From: Giesbergeria anulus
GTDB lineage: Bacteria; Pseudomonadota; Gammaproteobacteria; Burkholderiales; Burkholderiaceae_C
Direction of reading: 5' to 3'
Length of the DNA stretch: 64,000 nt
Assembly (NCBI RefSeq): GCF_900111115.1
Contig: NZ_FOGD01000012.1
Span: 27,669 to 91,668 of the forward strand
Shown: in pieces, positions 22,798 to 32,154 of the stretch
Layout of the letters: each line of letters opens with the position of its first letter
Numbering within the stretch: position 1 is the stretch's first letter
The notes under the pieces: model-generated
The model's input: the letters and a program-made list of their open reading frames with translations, nothing else
Databases searched by the model: none
What the model was told of the DNA's origin: nothing
Translations under genes and position numbers: made by a program

Positions 22798-24603
22798 TCA
22801 GAAGGTACGAACCTTGGGTGGCACGCTGTCCACGGTCAAGGGTTTGAGGTTCACGGGCTTGTAGGTCAGGCTATTGTTTGCGCTGTGCCACAGGGTGTGC
22901 TTCATCCACTCCTTGTCGTTACGACCCAGCGGGAACTCAGCGTGGTCAGCCGGGTGCTCGTAGTCATAGACGGTGTGCGCGCCACGGCATTCTTTGCGTG
23001 CCGCTGCCGAGGTCATGGTGGCTTGGGCTACTTCGATCAGATTGTCTACTTCCAGCGCTTCCATGCGGGCTGTGTTCCAGACCTTGGACTTGTCTTGCAA
23101 AGTGACAGTGGAGACTTGGTCGCGCAGGCCGTTGATTTTGACCACGCCTTCGTCCATGCTCTTTTGCGTGCGGAACACGCCAGCGTGCTGCTGCATCGAG
23201 GTGCGGATGTCGTTGGCCAGCGTCTGGGCGTAGGTGCCGCTCTTGGAGTCTTGCAACTGGTTCAGGCGTGTCAGGGTGCGCTCGGAGCCATTGGCTGGCA
23301 CAGCTTGGTGCTCGCCATGATCCTTGACGAACTGCACAATGTGCTTGCCCGCCGACTTGCCAAACACCAACAAATCGAGCAGCGAATTGGTGCCCAAGCG
23401 GTTGGCACCGTGTACCGACACGCAAGAGCATTCGCCCACAGCATAGAGGCCATTGACGACATGGTTTTGCACGCCATCATGCACCACCACTTGGCCATTG
23501 ATGTTGGTGGGGATACCGCCCATTTGGTAGTGGATGGTAGGCACCACAGGGATAGGCTCTTTGGTGATATCGACATTGGCGAAGTTGTGGCCAATTTCTT
23601 CCACCGAGGGCAGGCGCTTGCGGATGGTGTCGGCACCGAGGTGATCCAACTTCATCAGGATGTAGTCCTTGTTCGGGCCACAGCCACGGCCTTCCTTGAT
23701 TTCTTGGTCCATCGAGCGCGAAACGAAGTCGCGTGGAGCCAAGTCTTTCAGGGTAGGCGCATAGCGCTCCATAAAGCGTTCGCCATTGCTGTTGAGCAAA
23801 ATAGCGCCTTCACCACGGCAGCCTTCGGTCAGCAACACGCCCGCACCGGCGACGCCAGTGGGGTGGAATTGCCAAAATTCCATGTCTTGCAGCGGGATGC
23901 CAGCGCGTGCGGCCATGCCCAAACCGTCGCCGGTGTTGATAAAGGCGTTGGTAGAAGCAGCAAAAATGCGGCCTGCACCACCGGTAGCCAGCAGCACAGC
24001 CTTGGCGTGCAGTTCGTACAGATCGCCAGTTTCCAGTTCGAGTGCAGTGACGCCGACCACATCGCCTTGGCTGTTGCGGATCAAGTCCAGCGCCATCCAT
24101 TCAACGAAGAAGTTGGTTTTGGCCTTGACGTTTTGCTGATACAGCGTGTGCAGCATGGCGTGGCCGGTACGGTCAGCCGCAGCGCAGGCGCGTTGCACAG
24201 GCTTTTCACCGTAGTTGGCGGTGTGGCCGCCGAACGGACGCTGGTAGATGGTGCCGTCGGGGTTACGGTCGAATGGCATCCCGAAGTGTTCCAACTCGAT
24301 AACGACGTTGGGCGCTTCGCGGCACATGAATTCAATCGCATCTTGGTCGCCGAGCCAGTCGGAGCCCTTGATGGTGTCGTAGAAGTGATAGTGCCAGTTG
24401 TCCTCACTCATGTTGCCCAAAGAGGCCGAGACGCCACCCTGAGCTGCCACGGTGTGGCTGCGGGTGGGAAACACTTTGGACAGCGAGGCCACATTCAGGC
24501 CAGCGCGCGAGAGTTCAAGGGCGGCACGCATGCCGGAACCGCCAGCGCCGACGATAACGACGTCGAATTTGCGCTTAGTGATGTTCGCTTGGGTATAGCT
24601 CAT
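22798..24603 (-). CDS. sdhA: succinate dehydrogenase flavoprotein subunit
   Basis: Oxidises succinate to fumarate with covalently bound FAD. The 601 residues show the Rossmann FAD motif VIVGAGGSGMRAALELSRAG near the N-terminus, the FAD-linked histidine in RSHTVAAQGG (about His45), the capping-domain substrate segment and the catalytic HGANRLGTNSLLDLLVFG (about 395-415). The C-terminal helical domain ends PPKVRTF. It lies between sdhD and sdhB in the sdhCDAB order. A 675-codon frame on the opposite strand of this region is a shadow created by codon bias. Confidence 0.98.
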   Translation of the reverse strand: MSYTQANITKRKFDVVIVGAGGSGMRAALELSRAGLNVASLSKVFPTRSHTVAAQGGVSASLGNMSEDNWHYHFYDTIKGSDWLGDQDAIEFMCREAPNVVIELEHFGMPFDRNPDGTIYQRPFGGHTANYGEKPVQRACAAADRTGHAMLHTLYQQNVKAKTNFFVEWMALDLIRNSQGDVVGVTALELETGDLYELHAKAVLLATGGAGRIFAASTNAFINTGDGLGMAARAGIPLQDMEFWQFHPTGVAGAGVLLTEGCRGEGAILLNSNGERFMERYAPTLKDLAPRDFVSRSMDQEIKEGRGCGPNKDYILMKLDHLGADTIRKRLPSVEEIGHNFANVDITKEPIPVVPTIHYQMGGIPTNINGQVVVHDGVQNHVVNGLYAVGECSCVSVHGANRLGTNSLLDLLVFGKSAGKHIVQFVKDHGEHQAVPANGSERTLTRLNQLQDSKSGTYAQTLANDIRTSMQQHAGVFRTQKSMDEGVVKINGLRDQVSTVTLQDKSKVWNTARMEALEVDNLIEVAQATMTSAAARKECRGAHTVYDYEHPADHAEFPLGRNDKEWMKHTLWHSANNSLTYKPVNLKPLTVDSVPPKVRTF

Positions 24604-24625
24604 TGTTTGCCTTCAGTCGCAGAAA

Positions 24626-24991
24626 TCAGAGACGCCACAGTACTTGGAAACCCCAGCCGGCACAGCCGACCAGCCAGACGATGGAGAAAACCTGCAATAC
24701 CAGGCGCAGTCCCACGGGTTGGATGTAGTCCATCCAGATGTCGCGTACACCGACCCAGACGTGCCAAGCCAGCGCCACGATGACAGAGAAAGTGACGGTT
24801 TTCATCCATTGGCTGGAGAAAATGCCAGCCCACGCAGCGTAACCGATCGGGCCTTTGGTAAAAATCAGTTGTGCAAGCACAACCACGGTAAACAGCGCCA
24901 TCAGGGCGGCGGTGACGCGTTGGCTGAGCCAGTCGCGCAGACCATAGTGGGCACCGACGACGATGCGCTTGGAGCCGTAATTGACGGACAT
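24626..24991 (-). CDS. sdhD: succinate dehydrogenase membrane anchor subunit D
   Basis: One of two membrane anchors of complex II. The 121 residues have three hydrophobic helices. The first starts after GAHYGLRDWLSQRVTAALMA, where WLSQR is a family feature. The second holds VIVALAWHVWVGVRDIWMDY; its H-x-x-x-G-x-x-D-I pattern contains the heme-ligand and quinone-site region typical of SdhD. It sits 58 bases after sdhC and 22 before sdhA. Confidence 0.94.
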   Translation of the reverse strand: MSVNYGSKRIVVGAHYGLRDWLSQRVTAALMALFTVVVLAQLIFTKGPIGYAAWAGIFSSQWMKTVTFSVIVALAWHVWVGVRDIWMDYIQPVGLRLVLQVFSIVWLVGCAGWGFQVLWRL

Positions 24992-25049
24992 GGTGAGATT
25001 CCTCTTCTAAATATAGGGGTGCTAGGGTACTGTGCGGGCCGCAGGGCGA

Positions 25050-25484
25050 TCAGTACAGGCCAAACAGTTTGGCACCCAAAATGAGTGTCAGGGCTACGCT
25101 GATGGTCAGGGTGACCACTGCGGAGGATTTGCCCGATTCTTTGGTGACCGAGTCGTGGTTCATGTCCATGCGCAGGTGGCGTACGCCAGCGCAGAAGTGG
25201 TGCAGGTAAGCCCAGATCAATGCCAAAGTAACCAACTTGATGAACCAGCCCGGCACAAAACCCAACCCAGCACTGAACGCAGAGGTAAAACCTGCAAAAG
25301 AAATCTCAGAAGACACCGACATGTCGAACATCCAGAGGATGAACGGCAGCAGCAGGAACATGATGACCCCACTGATACGGTGCAGGATGGAGACAATGCC
25401 AGCGGCTGGCAAGCGGTAGCTTGGCAGGTCCGTGATGGCGTTGATATTGCGGAATTCAGGCCGCTTTTTGGCTAGCTCGGTCAT
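25050..25484 (-). CDS. sdhC: succinate dehydrogenase cytochrome b556 subunit C
   Basis: Membrane anchor that binds heme b and ubiquinone with SdhD. The 144 residues have three helices. Conserved quinone-site SILHRISGVIMF lies near residues 32-43 (S-x-x-H-R-x-S/T-G). The heme histidine is in YLHHFCAGVRHLRMD near residues 92-106. It is the first gene of the sdh block, 146 bases downstream of the gntR stop, leaving room for its own promoter. That gap contains a TTGCA-T-TGCAA palindrome (25551-25561) but no convincing copy of the GntR operator described nearby. Confidence 0.94.
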   Translation of the reverse strand: MTELAKKRPEFRNINAITDLPSYRLPAAGIVSILHRISGVIMFLLLPFILWMFDMSVSSEISFAGFTSAFSAGLGFVPGWFIKLVTLALIWAYLHHFCAGVRHLRMDMNHDSVTKESGKSSAVVTLTISVALTLILGAKLFGLY

Positions 25485-25630
25485 GGCAAATGCTTTCGTA
25501 GGTGTAACTGCGTGTTAATTTTTGCGCAGGCAAGGGAAGCCAAAATTCTATTGCAATGCAACAAGGCGTGGGTTTGGCGCGGCGCGTATTGTCGATGGTT
25601 TGCTGACATGGTGCTGATGGAGCTGCCAGT

Positions 25631-26422
25631 TCAGCTCAGGTCGTTGCGGTAGTGGTGGGTATCGGTGCGGTACAAACCACGGCGCAATTCCATTGGAACA
25701 TCGTTGTAGGTGTAGGCCAGCCGTTCAACGCTGAGGAGCGGCGTTTCGGGGGAAACTTGTAACAGATCGGCTTGTTCTGGGTCGGGCAAGACGGCGCGTA
25801 TTTTTTCTGCGGCCCGTACCATGCGTACGCCAAAGTGAAGCTCAAACATGGCGTAGGTGGGGCCGGGGTAGCTGGTCATTTGGGTGGCAGTCAGGCCCTT
25901 GAAGGAGGTGCCCGGCAGCCAAATGTCTTCCAAAATGGTGGGCACGCCGCTGAACGAAAGCACCCGGCGTGCCTGCATGACAGCATCGCCTGCGCGCAGC
26001 CCCAGAATGCGGGCAACATCGGCACTGGCCCGCACCCGCTTGCAATCGATGATGTGGCGCTGCGCTGGGCCTTCGACGCTAGCGTCGCCGCTGTCGGGCA
26101 GTAGGCGCAAAAAGCGGTATTGCACCTGTTGTTCGGCATGGGTAGCCACAAAAGTGCCTTTGCCTTGGCGGCGCACGACCAAATTTTCGGCGGCCAAGTC
26201 GTCAATGGCTTTGCGTACGGTGCCTTGGCTGACGCGAAAGCGCGCAGCCAGTTCCATCTCGCTGGGAATGGCCTCGCCCGGTTTCCATTCGCCCGCTTGC
26301 AGGCTGTGCAAGATCAGCGCCTTGATTTGTTGGTACAAGGGGCTAAAAGCAGGCACAGACAACCCCGCAGCACTGGGCAACGAGATCGGGTTATCAGAGG
26401 AGGAAAGGGGCAATGACGACAT
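25631..26422 (-). CDS. GntR family transcriptional regulator (HutC/UTRA subfamily)
   Basis: Ligand-responsive DNA-binding regulator. The 263 residues carry an N-terminal winged helix (about 27-95: SPLYQQIKALILHSLQAGEW, IPSEMELAARFRVSQGTVRKA, RRQGKGTFVA) and a C-terminal UTRA effector domain (about 110-255, ending in the typical PMELRRGLYRTDTHHY). UTRA domains usually bind a sugar or organic-acid metabolite. It lies between the sdh operon, same strand and downstream, and the divergent mdh gene, so it probably controls TCA genes and itself through the palindrome in its promoter. The effector is unknown; a TCA intermediate is a reasonable guess. Confidence 0.9.
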   Translation of the reverse strand: MSSLPLSSSDNPISLPSAAGLSVPAFSPLYQQIKALILHSLQAGEWKPGEAIPSEMELAARFRVSQGTVRKAIDDLAAENLVVRRQGKGTFVATHAEQQVQYRFLRLLPDSGDASVEGPAQRHIIDCKRVRASADVARILGLRAGDAVMQARRVLSFSGVPTILEDIWLPGTSFKGLTATQMTSYPGPTYAMFELHFGVRMVRAAEKIRAVLPDPEQADLLQVSPETPLLSVERLAYTYNDVPMELRRGLYRTDTHHYRNDLS

Positions 26423-26436
26423 GGTGACGCAGGCGC

Positions 26437-26464
26437 ATCATATCTTATATAAGACATAAGACAA
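26437..26464 (-). promoter_or_regulatory. gntR promoter with embedded operator
   Basis: Minus-strand -35 TTGTCT (26459-26464) and -10 TATGAT (26437-26442) are 16 bases apart. A perfect 12-bp palindrome TCTTATATAAGA (26443-26454) fills most of the spacer, next to the -10, so a protein bound there should block the promoter. A partial extra copy (ATAAGACA) follows. Autoregulation by the GntR protein is the simplest reading. Confidence 0.65.
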
Positions 26465-26465
26465 A

Positions 26466-26495
26466 TTGACGCAGGACAAAAATCGAGGCTACAAT
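26466..26495 (+). promoter_or_regulatory. sigma-70 promoter of mdh
   Basis: -35 TTGACG (26466-26471) and -10 TACAAT (26490-26495) with an 18-base spacer, both one base from consensus. The transcript would have a leader of about 90 bases before the mdh ATG. The palindrome at 26443-26454 ends 11 bases upstream of the -35. Confidence 0.7.
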
Positions 26496-26591
26496 CTTCA
26501 CCTGTTTGCGGGGCACATGTTGCTGGTAACAGGCGCAAGTGGCAACCGCTGCAATCTCCCCTGTTTCTCTTCACTTCCTGGAGTTTCCACC

Positions 26592-27581
26592 ATGAGCAAA
26601 GCACCCGTTCGCGTGGCCGTCACCGGCGCAGCAGGTCAAATCGGTTACGCCCTGTTGTTCCGCATCGCCTCCGGCGAAATGCTGGGCAAAGACCAGCCCG
26701 TCATCCTGCAACTGCTCGAAATCCCAGACGAAAAAGCCCAAAACGCCCTCAAGGGCGTGATCATGGAGCTGGAAGACTGCGCTTTCCCACTGCTGGCTGG
26801 CATCGAAGCCCACAGCAACCCCGAAGAAGCCTTCAAAGACACCGACTACGCCTTGTTGGTGGGTGCCCGTCCCCGTGGCCCCGGCATGGAGCGCGCTGAC
26901 CTGTTGGCCGCTAACGCTGCCATCTTCACCGTGCAAGGCAAGGCCCTGAACAAGGTTGCCAGCCGCAACGTCAAGGTGCTGGTGGTCGGCAACCCCGCCA
27001 ACACCAATGCCTACATTGCCATGAAGTCGGCTCCCGATCTGCCAGCCAAGAACTTCACCGCCATGCTGCGTTTGGACCACAACCGCGCTGCTTCGCAAAT
27101 CGCTGCCAAGACCGGCACCGCCGTGGGCGACATCAAGGGTCTGACTGTGTGGGGCAACCACTCGCCCACTATGTACGCTGACTACCGCTTTGCCACCATC
27201 AATGGCGCTTCGGTCAAAGAAACCATCAACGACCAAGTCTGGAACGCTGAAGTGTTCTTGCCCACCGTGGGCAAGCGTGGTGCTGCGATCATCGCCGCCC
27301 GTGGCCTGTCTTCGGCTGCTTCGGCTGCCAACGCTGCCATCGACCACATGCGCGATTGGGCCTTGGGCTCCAACGGCGAATGGGTGACGATGGGCGTGCC
27401 TTCCAACGGCGAATACGGTATTCCTGCTGGCATCGTGTTTGGCTTCCCCGTCACGACCACCCCCGACGGCGAATACAAAATCGTTGAAGGTCTGGAAATT
27501 GATGCCTTCTCGCAAGAGTGCATCAACAAGACTTTGGCCGAGCTGCAAGGCGAAGCCGACGGCGTGAAACACCTGCTGTAA
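26592..27581 (+). CDS. mdh: malate dehydrogenase
   Basis: NAD-dependent oxidation of malate to oxaloacetate in the TCA cycle. The ATG at 26592 has a GGAG ribosome site 8 bases upstream and starts [20 protein letters not shown], the NAD-binding motif; the longer frame from 26466 would run through the promoter. The 329 residues match the LDH-like MDH group of Betaproteobacteria rather than the 312-residue E. coli type. Substrate arginines lie in [11 protein letters not shown], the catalytic Asp/His pair in LRLDHNRA and [11 protein letters not shown] strong terminator follows. The gene is divergent from gntR. Confidence 0.97.
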   Translation: MSKAPVRVAVTGAAGQIGYALLFRIASGEMLGKDQPVILQLLEIPDEKAQNALKGVIMELEDCAFPLLAGIEAHSNPEEAFKDTDYALLVGARPRGPGMERADLLAANAAIFTVQGKALNKVASRNVKVLVVGNPANTNAYIAMKSAPDLPAKNFTAMLRLDHNRAASQIAAKTGTAVGDIKGLTVWGNHSPTMYADYRFATINGASVKETINDQVWNAEVFLPTVGKRGAAIIAARGLSSAASAANAAIDHMRDWALGSNGEWVTMGVPSNGEYGIPAGIVFGFPVTTTPDGEYKIVEGLEIDAFSQECINKTLAELQGEADGVKHLL

Positions 27582-27592
27582 TCGCCCCTGAC

Positions 27593-27643
27593 AGCGCAGA
27601 CCCGGATGCCTGTGTGTGTTCCGGGGCTGCGCTTTGCTTTTTT
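27593..27643 (+). terminator. Rho-independent terminator of mdh
   Basis: Arms AGCGCAG-A-CCCGGA and TCCGGGGCTGCGCT form a long imperfect stem with a loop of about 14 bases, followed by TTGCTTTTTT. It begins 12 bases after the mdh stop and separates mdh from the CitE-like gene. Confidence 0.8.
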
Positions 27644-27665
27644 CCGGCCTAGTGTGTAATTTTTT

Positions 27666-28655
27666 ATGACCCATCCCCGCGACGTTCTCCTTGGTGCGCA
27701 GGCGCAAACCGGTTTTTTGCCCGTCTGTGACCATTACAGCGGCGTCGAAGTGCGGATGCGCAAAAGCCTGCAATTGCAGGCTGAAATGACCGAAGAATTT
27801 GGTACCTGCGTCTTTGATGTGACGCTGGACTGTGAAGATGGTGCCCCCGTCGGTGGTGAGGCACCCCATGCCACCTTAGTGGCCTCCTTGGCCCGTGAGG
27901 CCGCCCCCGGTGCCCGTGTGGCAGCCCGTGTGCATCCTGTCGATCACCCGGCCTTTGCCAACGACATGGCCACCATTGCGGGCGAGGCGGGCCATCGGTT
28001 GTGCCACATCATGCTGCCCAAAGTAGAGTCAGTCGATGATGTGTTGCTGGCTGAAAAGGCATTAGAGCGCGCTGGGGCCGCCCACCTGCCTTTGCAAGTA
28101 TTGATTGAGTCCCCGGCAGCGGTGCATCGCGCTTTTGACATCGCTGCCCATCCACGGGTGCAAAGCCTGAGTTTTGGCCTGATGGATTTTGTCTCGGCGC
28201 ACGGTGGCGCTATTCCTGCATCGGGCATGACTTCTGCGGGGCAGTTTGCACACCCTTTGGTGGTGCGGGCCAAGCTCGAAATTGCCGCCGCCTGCCATGC
28301 CCACGGCAAGACGCCTTCGCATTGCGTAGTGACAGAATTTAACGACAGTGCCGCCATGCAGGCTGCCGCCCACCGCGCCTCTGCTGAGTTGGGTTACACC
28401 CGGATGTGGAGTATCCATCCGGCGCAAATTCGCCCCATCTTGGCGGCTTTTGCCCCAGCACAGGATGAAATCGACCACGCTGCCCGCATTATTGCCGCTG
28501 CTGCCGCTGCCGATTGGGCACCGATCAGCGTGGATGGTGTTTTGCATGATCGCGCCAGCTACCGCTATTTTTGGCAACTGCTAGAACGTGCCCACCAGAC
28601 CGGTCGGTCTTTGCCCGTTGCGGTACAACACTGGCTGGCACCTGTCCATTCCTGA
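27666..28655 (+). CDS. HpcH/HpaI aldolase / CitE-like CoA-ester lyase
   Basis: TIM-barrel lyase of the CitE-like group, which cleave or form 3-hydroxyacyl-CoA esters such as malyl-, citramalyl- or citryl-CoA. The 329 residues show the family landmarks: metal and substrate residues in [12 protein letters not shown] (about 49-60), an arginine in ARVHPVDHP (about 93-101), LPKVES (about 119-124), the metal-binding Glu in QVLIESPAA (about 145-153) and SFGLMDF. No citrate lyase alpha or gamma subunits are adjacent, so it is not part of a classical citrate lyase complex. Its position between mdh and acnB suggests a link to organic-acid metabolism; the exact substrate is unknown. Confidence 0.82.
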   Translation: MTHPRDVLLGAQAQTGFLPVCDHYSGVEVRMRKSLQLQAEMTEEFGTCVFDVTLDCEDGAPVGGEAPHATLVASLAREAAPGARVAARVHPVDHPAFANDMATIAGEAGHRLCHIMLPKVESVDDVLLAEKALERAGAAHLPLQVLIESPAAVHRAFDIAAHPRVQSLSFGLMDFVSAHGGAIPASGMTSAGQFAHPLVVRAKLEIAAACHAHGKTPSHCVVTEFNDSAAMQAAAHRASAELGYTRMWSIHPAQIRPILAAFAPAQDEIDHAARIIAAAAAADWAPISVDGVLHDRASYRYFWQLLERAHQTGRSLPVAVQHWLAPVHS

Positions 28656-28678
28656 TTTGATTTTTGCTGGAGTTCTCC

Positions 28679-29305
28679 ATGAAAAACCTGTTTGCCTCTG
28701 CCTTATTGGCCCTGACACCCGCCTTGGTATTGGCGGCTCCCTCTACGCCCAAAGCGGGCACCGCAGCTAAAAAAACCTCCGTGGTCAAAGCCAAGCCAAG
28801 CCAAAAAGTGCTGGTGGCTAAGGCTGACACCAGTAGCCGCTCCAGCCGGGGCCGTGCGATGGCCGTAGGCGCTGCGGCAGTGGGTGCTGGTGCCTTGGGT
28901 GCTGCTGCCTTGGCTAGCAGTGTCCCAGCAGTTGCTGCGCCCCTGTCGTCTGAAGTGCTGTCGGTGGCCGAGCGTGTACACACTGGCACCATCGCTTGCG
29001 AGTTGGGTGCCTCGGTGCGCGTCACTGCCGACCCCCAAGCCCCCGGCCACTTCCACATTGACGGCAAGGGCTTTAAGTACCACATGGCCCCAGTCGCTAC
29101 CAGCACCGGCACTGTGCGCCTTGAAGACCAGAAAGCCGGTGCTGTTTGGTTACAAATTGCCAACAAATCCATGCTCATGGACCAAAAACGCGGCCAGCGT
29201 TTGGCCGATGAGTGCATGAGCCCTGAGCAATACCAAGTGGCCCAAGCTATCAAAAAGAACCCCCCACCCAGCGTGCTGGATGCGCAGCCCACGGCTACCC
29301 GCTAA
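28679..29305 (+). CDS. hypothetical secreted protein, MliC-like C-terminal half possible
   Basis: 208-residue protein with a clear signal peptide (MKNLFASALLALTPALVLAA, cleavage likely after about residue 20). An Ala/Lys/Ser-rich low-complexity linker follows (about 21-55), then a hydrophobic Ala/Gly stretch (about 60-90) and a compact C-terminal domain (about 95-180). The start at 28679 has GGAG upstream. The domain has one cysteine near each end (TIACELGASVRV and LADEC), spaced as in small beta-barrel lysozyme inhibitors of the MliC type; this resemblance is tentative. The gene lies between the CitE-like gene and acnB. The function is unknown. Confidence 0.7.
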   Translation: MKNLFASALLALTPALVLAAPSTPKAGTAAKKTSVVKAKPSQKVLVAKADTSSRSSRGRAMAVGAAAVGAGALGAAALASSVPAVAAPLSSEVLSVAERVHTGTIACELGASVRVTADPQAPGHFHIDGKGFKYHMAPVATSTGTVRLEDQKAGAVWLQIANKSMLMDQKRGQRLADECMSPEQYQVAQAIKKNPPPSVLDAQPTATR

Positions 29306-29362
29306 GGCCTTGCACTCAATCGCTGATATTGCCCCACACCTACAAAACCACCGGAGAAATTG

Positions 29363-31954
29363 ATGTTGAAAGCCTACCGTGACCATGTGGCCGAGCGCGC
29401 AGCGCTGGGTATCCCCCCCCTGCCCTTGGATGCCAAGCAACTGGCCGAATTGATCGAGCTGATCAAGAACCCAGCCGCCGGTGAAGAAGCCTTCTTGCTC
29501 GAACTGCTCACGCACCGCGTGCCGCCCGGCGTGGACGATGCCGCCAAGGTCAAAGCCAGCTTTTTGGCCGCTGTGGCCCATGGTGACATCGCCGTGGCCC
29601 TGATCTCCAAGGCCAAGGCGACTGAGCTGCTGGGCACCATGGTCGGTGGCTACAACGTGCATCCGCTGATTGAACTGCTGGACGACGCTGAAGTGGCCGC
29701 CGTGGCTGCTGCCGCGCTGAAGAAGACGCTGCTGATGTTCGACTTCTTTAACGATGTCGCTGACAAAGCCAAGGCTGGCAATGCTTTTGCCAAAGACGTG
29801 ATGCAAAGCTGGGCCGAAGCCGAATGGTTCACCAGCCGCCCCGAAGTGGCACAAAAAATCACCGTCACCGTGTTCAAGGTGCCCGGTGAGACCAACACCG
29901 ACGATCTGTCGCCCGCCCCCGATGCGTGGAGCCGCCCCGACATCCCGCTGCACTACTTGGCGATGCTGAAAAACACCCGTCCTGACGCTGCTTTCAAGCC
30001 CGAAGAAGACGGCAAGCGCGGCCCGATGCAGTTCATCGACGACCTGAAGAAAAACGGCCATTTGGTCGCTTACGTCGGTGATGTGGTCGGTACTGGCTCC
30101 AGCCGCAAGTCGGCCACCAACTCCATCGTCTGGGCTACCGGCCAAGACATCCCCTTCGTGCCCAACAAGCGCTTTGGTGGCGTTACGCTGGGTGGCAAAA
30201 TTGCCCCCATTTTCTTCAATACGCAAGAAGACTCCGGCTCGTTGCCGATTGAAGTCGATGTGTCTAAGCTCGAAATGGGCGACGTCATCGACGTGCTGCC
30301 CTACGACGGCAAAATCGTCAAAAACGGCGACACTGTGGCCGAGTTCGCGCTCAAGAGCGATGTGCTGTTTGACGAAGTGCGCGCTGGTGGTCGTATCAAC
30401 CTGATTATTGGTCGCAGCTTGACTGCCAAGGCCCGTGAGTTCTTGGGTCTGCCCGCTTCCACCCTGTTCCGTCTGCCCACACCACCTGCTGAAACCAAGG
30501 CTGGTTTTACGCTGGCCCAAAAGATGGTCGGTCGTGCGGTTGGTTTGCCCGAAGGCCAAGGCGTGCGCCCCGGTACTTACTGCGAACCCAAGATGACCAC
30601 CGTGGGCTCGCAAGACACCACCGGCCCCATGACCCGCGACGAGCTGAAGGATTTGGCTTGCTTGGGCTTCAGTGCCGATCTGGTCATGCAATCGTTCTGC
30701 CACACCGCTGCTTATCCTAAGCCAGTCGATGTGAAAACACACCGCGAACTGCCCGCCTTCATCAGCAACCGTGGCGGCGTGGCCCTGCGCCCCGGTGATG
30801 GCGTGATCCACAGCTGGCTCAACCGCCTGCTGTTGCCCGATACCGTGGGCACTGGCGGTGACTCGCACACCCGTTTCCCTATCGGCATTTCCTTCCCCGC
30901 TGGCTCCGGTTTGGTGGCCTTCGGTGCCGCCACTGGCGTGATGCCGCTGGACATGCCTGAATCCATCTTGGTGCGTTTCAAGGGTGAAATGCAGCCCGGC
31001 GTGACCCTGCGCGACTTGGTACACGCTATTCCGCTGTACGCCATCAAGCAAGGTCTGTTGACGGTAGCCAAGGCTGGCAAGATCAACGCCTTCTCGGGCC
31101 GTATCCTAGAAATCGAAGGTCTGCCTGACTTGAAGGTCGAGCAAGCCTTTGAATTGTCTGACGCTTCTGCTGAACGCTCTGCCGCTGGTTGCACCATCAA
31201 GCTCAACAAAGAGCCAGTGGCTGAATACCTGCGCTCGAACGTGGTGCTGATGAAGAACATGATTGCTGATGGCTACGCCGACGCCAAGACTTTGGCCCGC
31301 CGTATCGAAAAGGTCGAAGCTTGGTTGGCTAACCCCAATCTGCTCGAAGCCGACAAGGATGCCGAATACGCTGCCGTCATCGAGATCGATCTGGCCGACA
31401 TCAAAGAACCGATTGTTTGCTGCCCCAACGATCCTGATGACGCAAAGTTCCTGTCCGAAGTGGCTGGCACCAAGATCGACGAGTCCTTCATCGGTTCGTG
31501 CATGACCAACATCGGTCACTTCCGTGCTGCTGCCAAGCTGCTGGGCGGCCAACGCGACATCCCAGTCAAGATGTGGGTGGCCCCACCCACCAAGATGGAT
31601 CAAGAAGAACTCATCAAAGAAGGCCACTACGCCGCCTTTGGTGCCTCTGGTGCCCGTACTGAAATGCCCGGCTGCTCGCTGTGCATGGGCAACCAAGCCC
31701 AAGTGCGCGAAGGTGCAACCGTGATCTCTACCTCCACCCGCAACTTCCCCAACCGTTTGGGCAAGAACACCAACGTGTTCTTGGGTTCTGCCGAATTGGC
31801 CGCCATTGCCTCCAAGCTGGGCAAGCTGCCGACCAAGGAGGAATATTTGGTAGCTATGGGCGTAATTGACGCTGACAAGGCCAGCGTGTACCGCTACATG
31901 AACTTCGACCAAATCGAAGAATATGCAGATGTGGCCAAGAGCGTAGCCGCTTAA
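29363..31954 (+). CDS. acnB: bifunctional aconitate hydratase 2 / 2-methylisocitrate dehydratase
   Basis: Interconverts citrate and isocitrate, and in many bacteria also hydrates 2-methylaconitate in the methylcitrate cycle. The ATG at 29363 has GGAG six bases upstream. The 863 residues match AcnB, with the HEAT-like domain at the N-terminus (about 1-155), the swivel domain placed second as in AcnB (about 165-370) and the catalytic domains after it. The [4Fe-4S] ligands lie in SFCHTAAYP (about 450), and in the pair CSLCMGNQA (about 770-773). Substrate-binding motifs include [11 protein letters not shown] and [13 protein letters not shown] (about 712). A terminator follows. Confidence 0.97.
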   Translation: MLKAYRDHVAERAALGIPPLPLDAKQLAELIELIKNPAAGEEAFLLELLTHRVPPGVDDAAKVKASFLAAVAHGDIAVALISKAKATELLGTMVGGYNVHPLIELLDDAEVAAVAAAALKKTLLMFDFFNDVADKAKAGNAFAKDVMQSWAEAEWFTSRPEVAQKITVTVFKVPGETNTDDLSPAPDAWSRPDIPLHYLAMLKNTRPDAAFKPEEDGKRGPMQFIDDLKKNGHLVAYVGDVVGTGSSRKSATNSIVWATGQDIPFVPNKRFGGVTLGGKIAPIFFNTQEDSGSLPIEVDVSKLEMGDVIDVLPYDGKIVKNGDTVAEFALKSDVLFDEVRAGGRINLIIGRSLTAKAREFLGLPASTLFRLPTPPAETKAGFTLAQKMVGRAVGLPEGQGVRPGTYCEPKMTTVGSQDTTGPMTRDELKDLACLGFSADLVMQSFCHTAAYPKPVDVKTHRELPAFISNRGGVALRPGDGVIHSWLNRLLLPDTVGTGGDSHTRFPIGISFPAGSGLVAFGAATGVMPLDMPESILVRFKGEMQPGVTLRDLVHAIPLYAIKQGLLTVAKAGKINAFSGRILEIEGLPDLKVEQAFELSDASAERSAAGCTIKLNKEPVAEYLRSNVVLMKNMIADGYADAKTLARRIEKVEAWLANPNLLEADKDAEYAAVIEIDLADIKEPIVCCPNDPDDAKFLSEVAGTKIDESFIGSCMTNIGHFRAAAKLLGGQRDIPVKMWVAPPTKMDQEELIKEGHYAAFGASGARTEMPGCSLCMGNQAQVREGATVISTSTRNFPNRLGKNTNVFLGSAELAAIASKLGKLPTKEEYLVAMGVIDADKASVYRYMNFDQIEEYADVAKSVAA

Positions 31955-32017
31955 GCAGCGTAAGCGTTTGATCCTGCTGGGGGCAAAGCGTCCTCAGCCT
32001 ATGGTTCAATCACCAAG

Positions 32018-32041
32018 GCCCGCACTGTGTGCGGGCTTTTT
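32018..32041 (+). terminator. Rho-independent terminator of acnB
   Basis: GCCCGCAC-TGT-GTGCGGGC is a perfect 8-bp stem with a tight loop, followed by TTTTT. It begins 64 bases past the acnB stop. The remaining stretch to 32154, up to the converging tolA gene, shows nothing further. Confidence 0.9.
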
Positions 32042-32154
32042 GCATACATGCTGGCAAGCGGGTGATGTTAGAGCAGTAATCAGAAGAGTTGCAGGCTTAT
32101 CTGCGCCAGTCGGGGTTGGCGTTGTTCTTGCACTGCGCGCCTATGATGCTGGCC

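Noticed and set aside
22756..24783. 675-codon open frame on the plus strand opposite sdhA
   Set aside because: It lies antisense to sdhA, sdhD and sdhB, which have intact, motif-complete proteins; its composition (His/Val/Gln-rich) is typical of a codon-bias shadow.
26571..27869. 432-codon open frame antisense to mdh
   Set aside because: Overlaps mdh completely and has no motif; mdh is certain.
29150..31051. 633-codon open frame antisense to acnB
   Set aside because: Shadow of the highly biased acnB codons; no recognisable domain.
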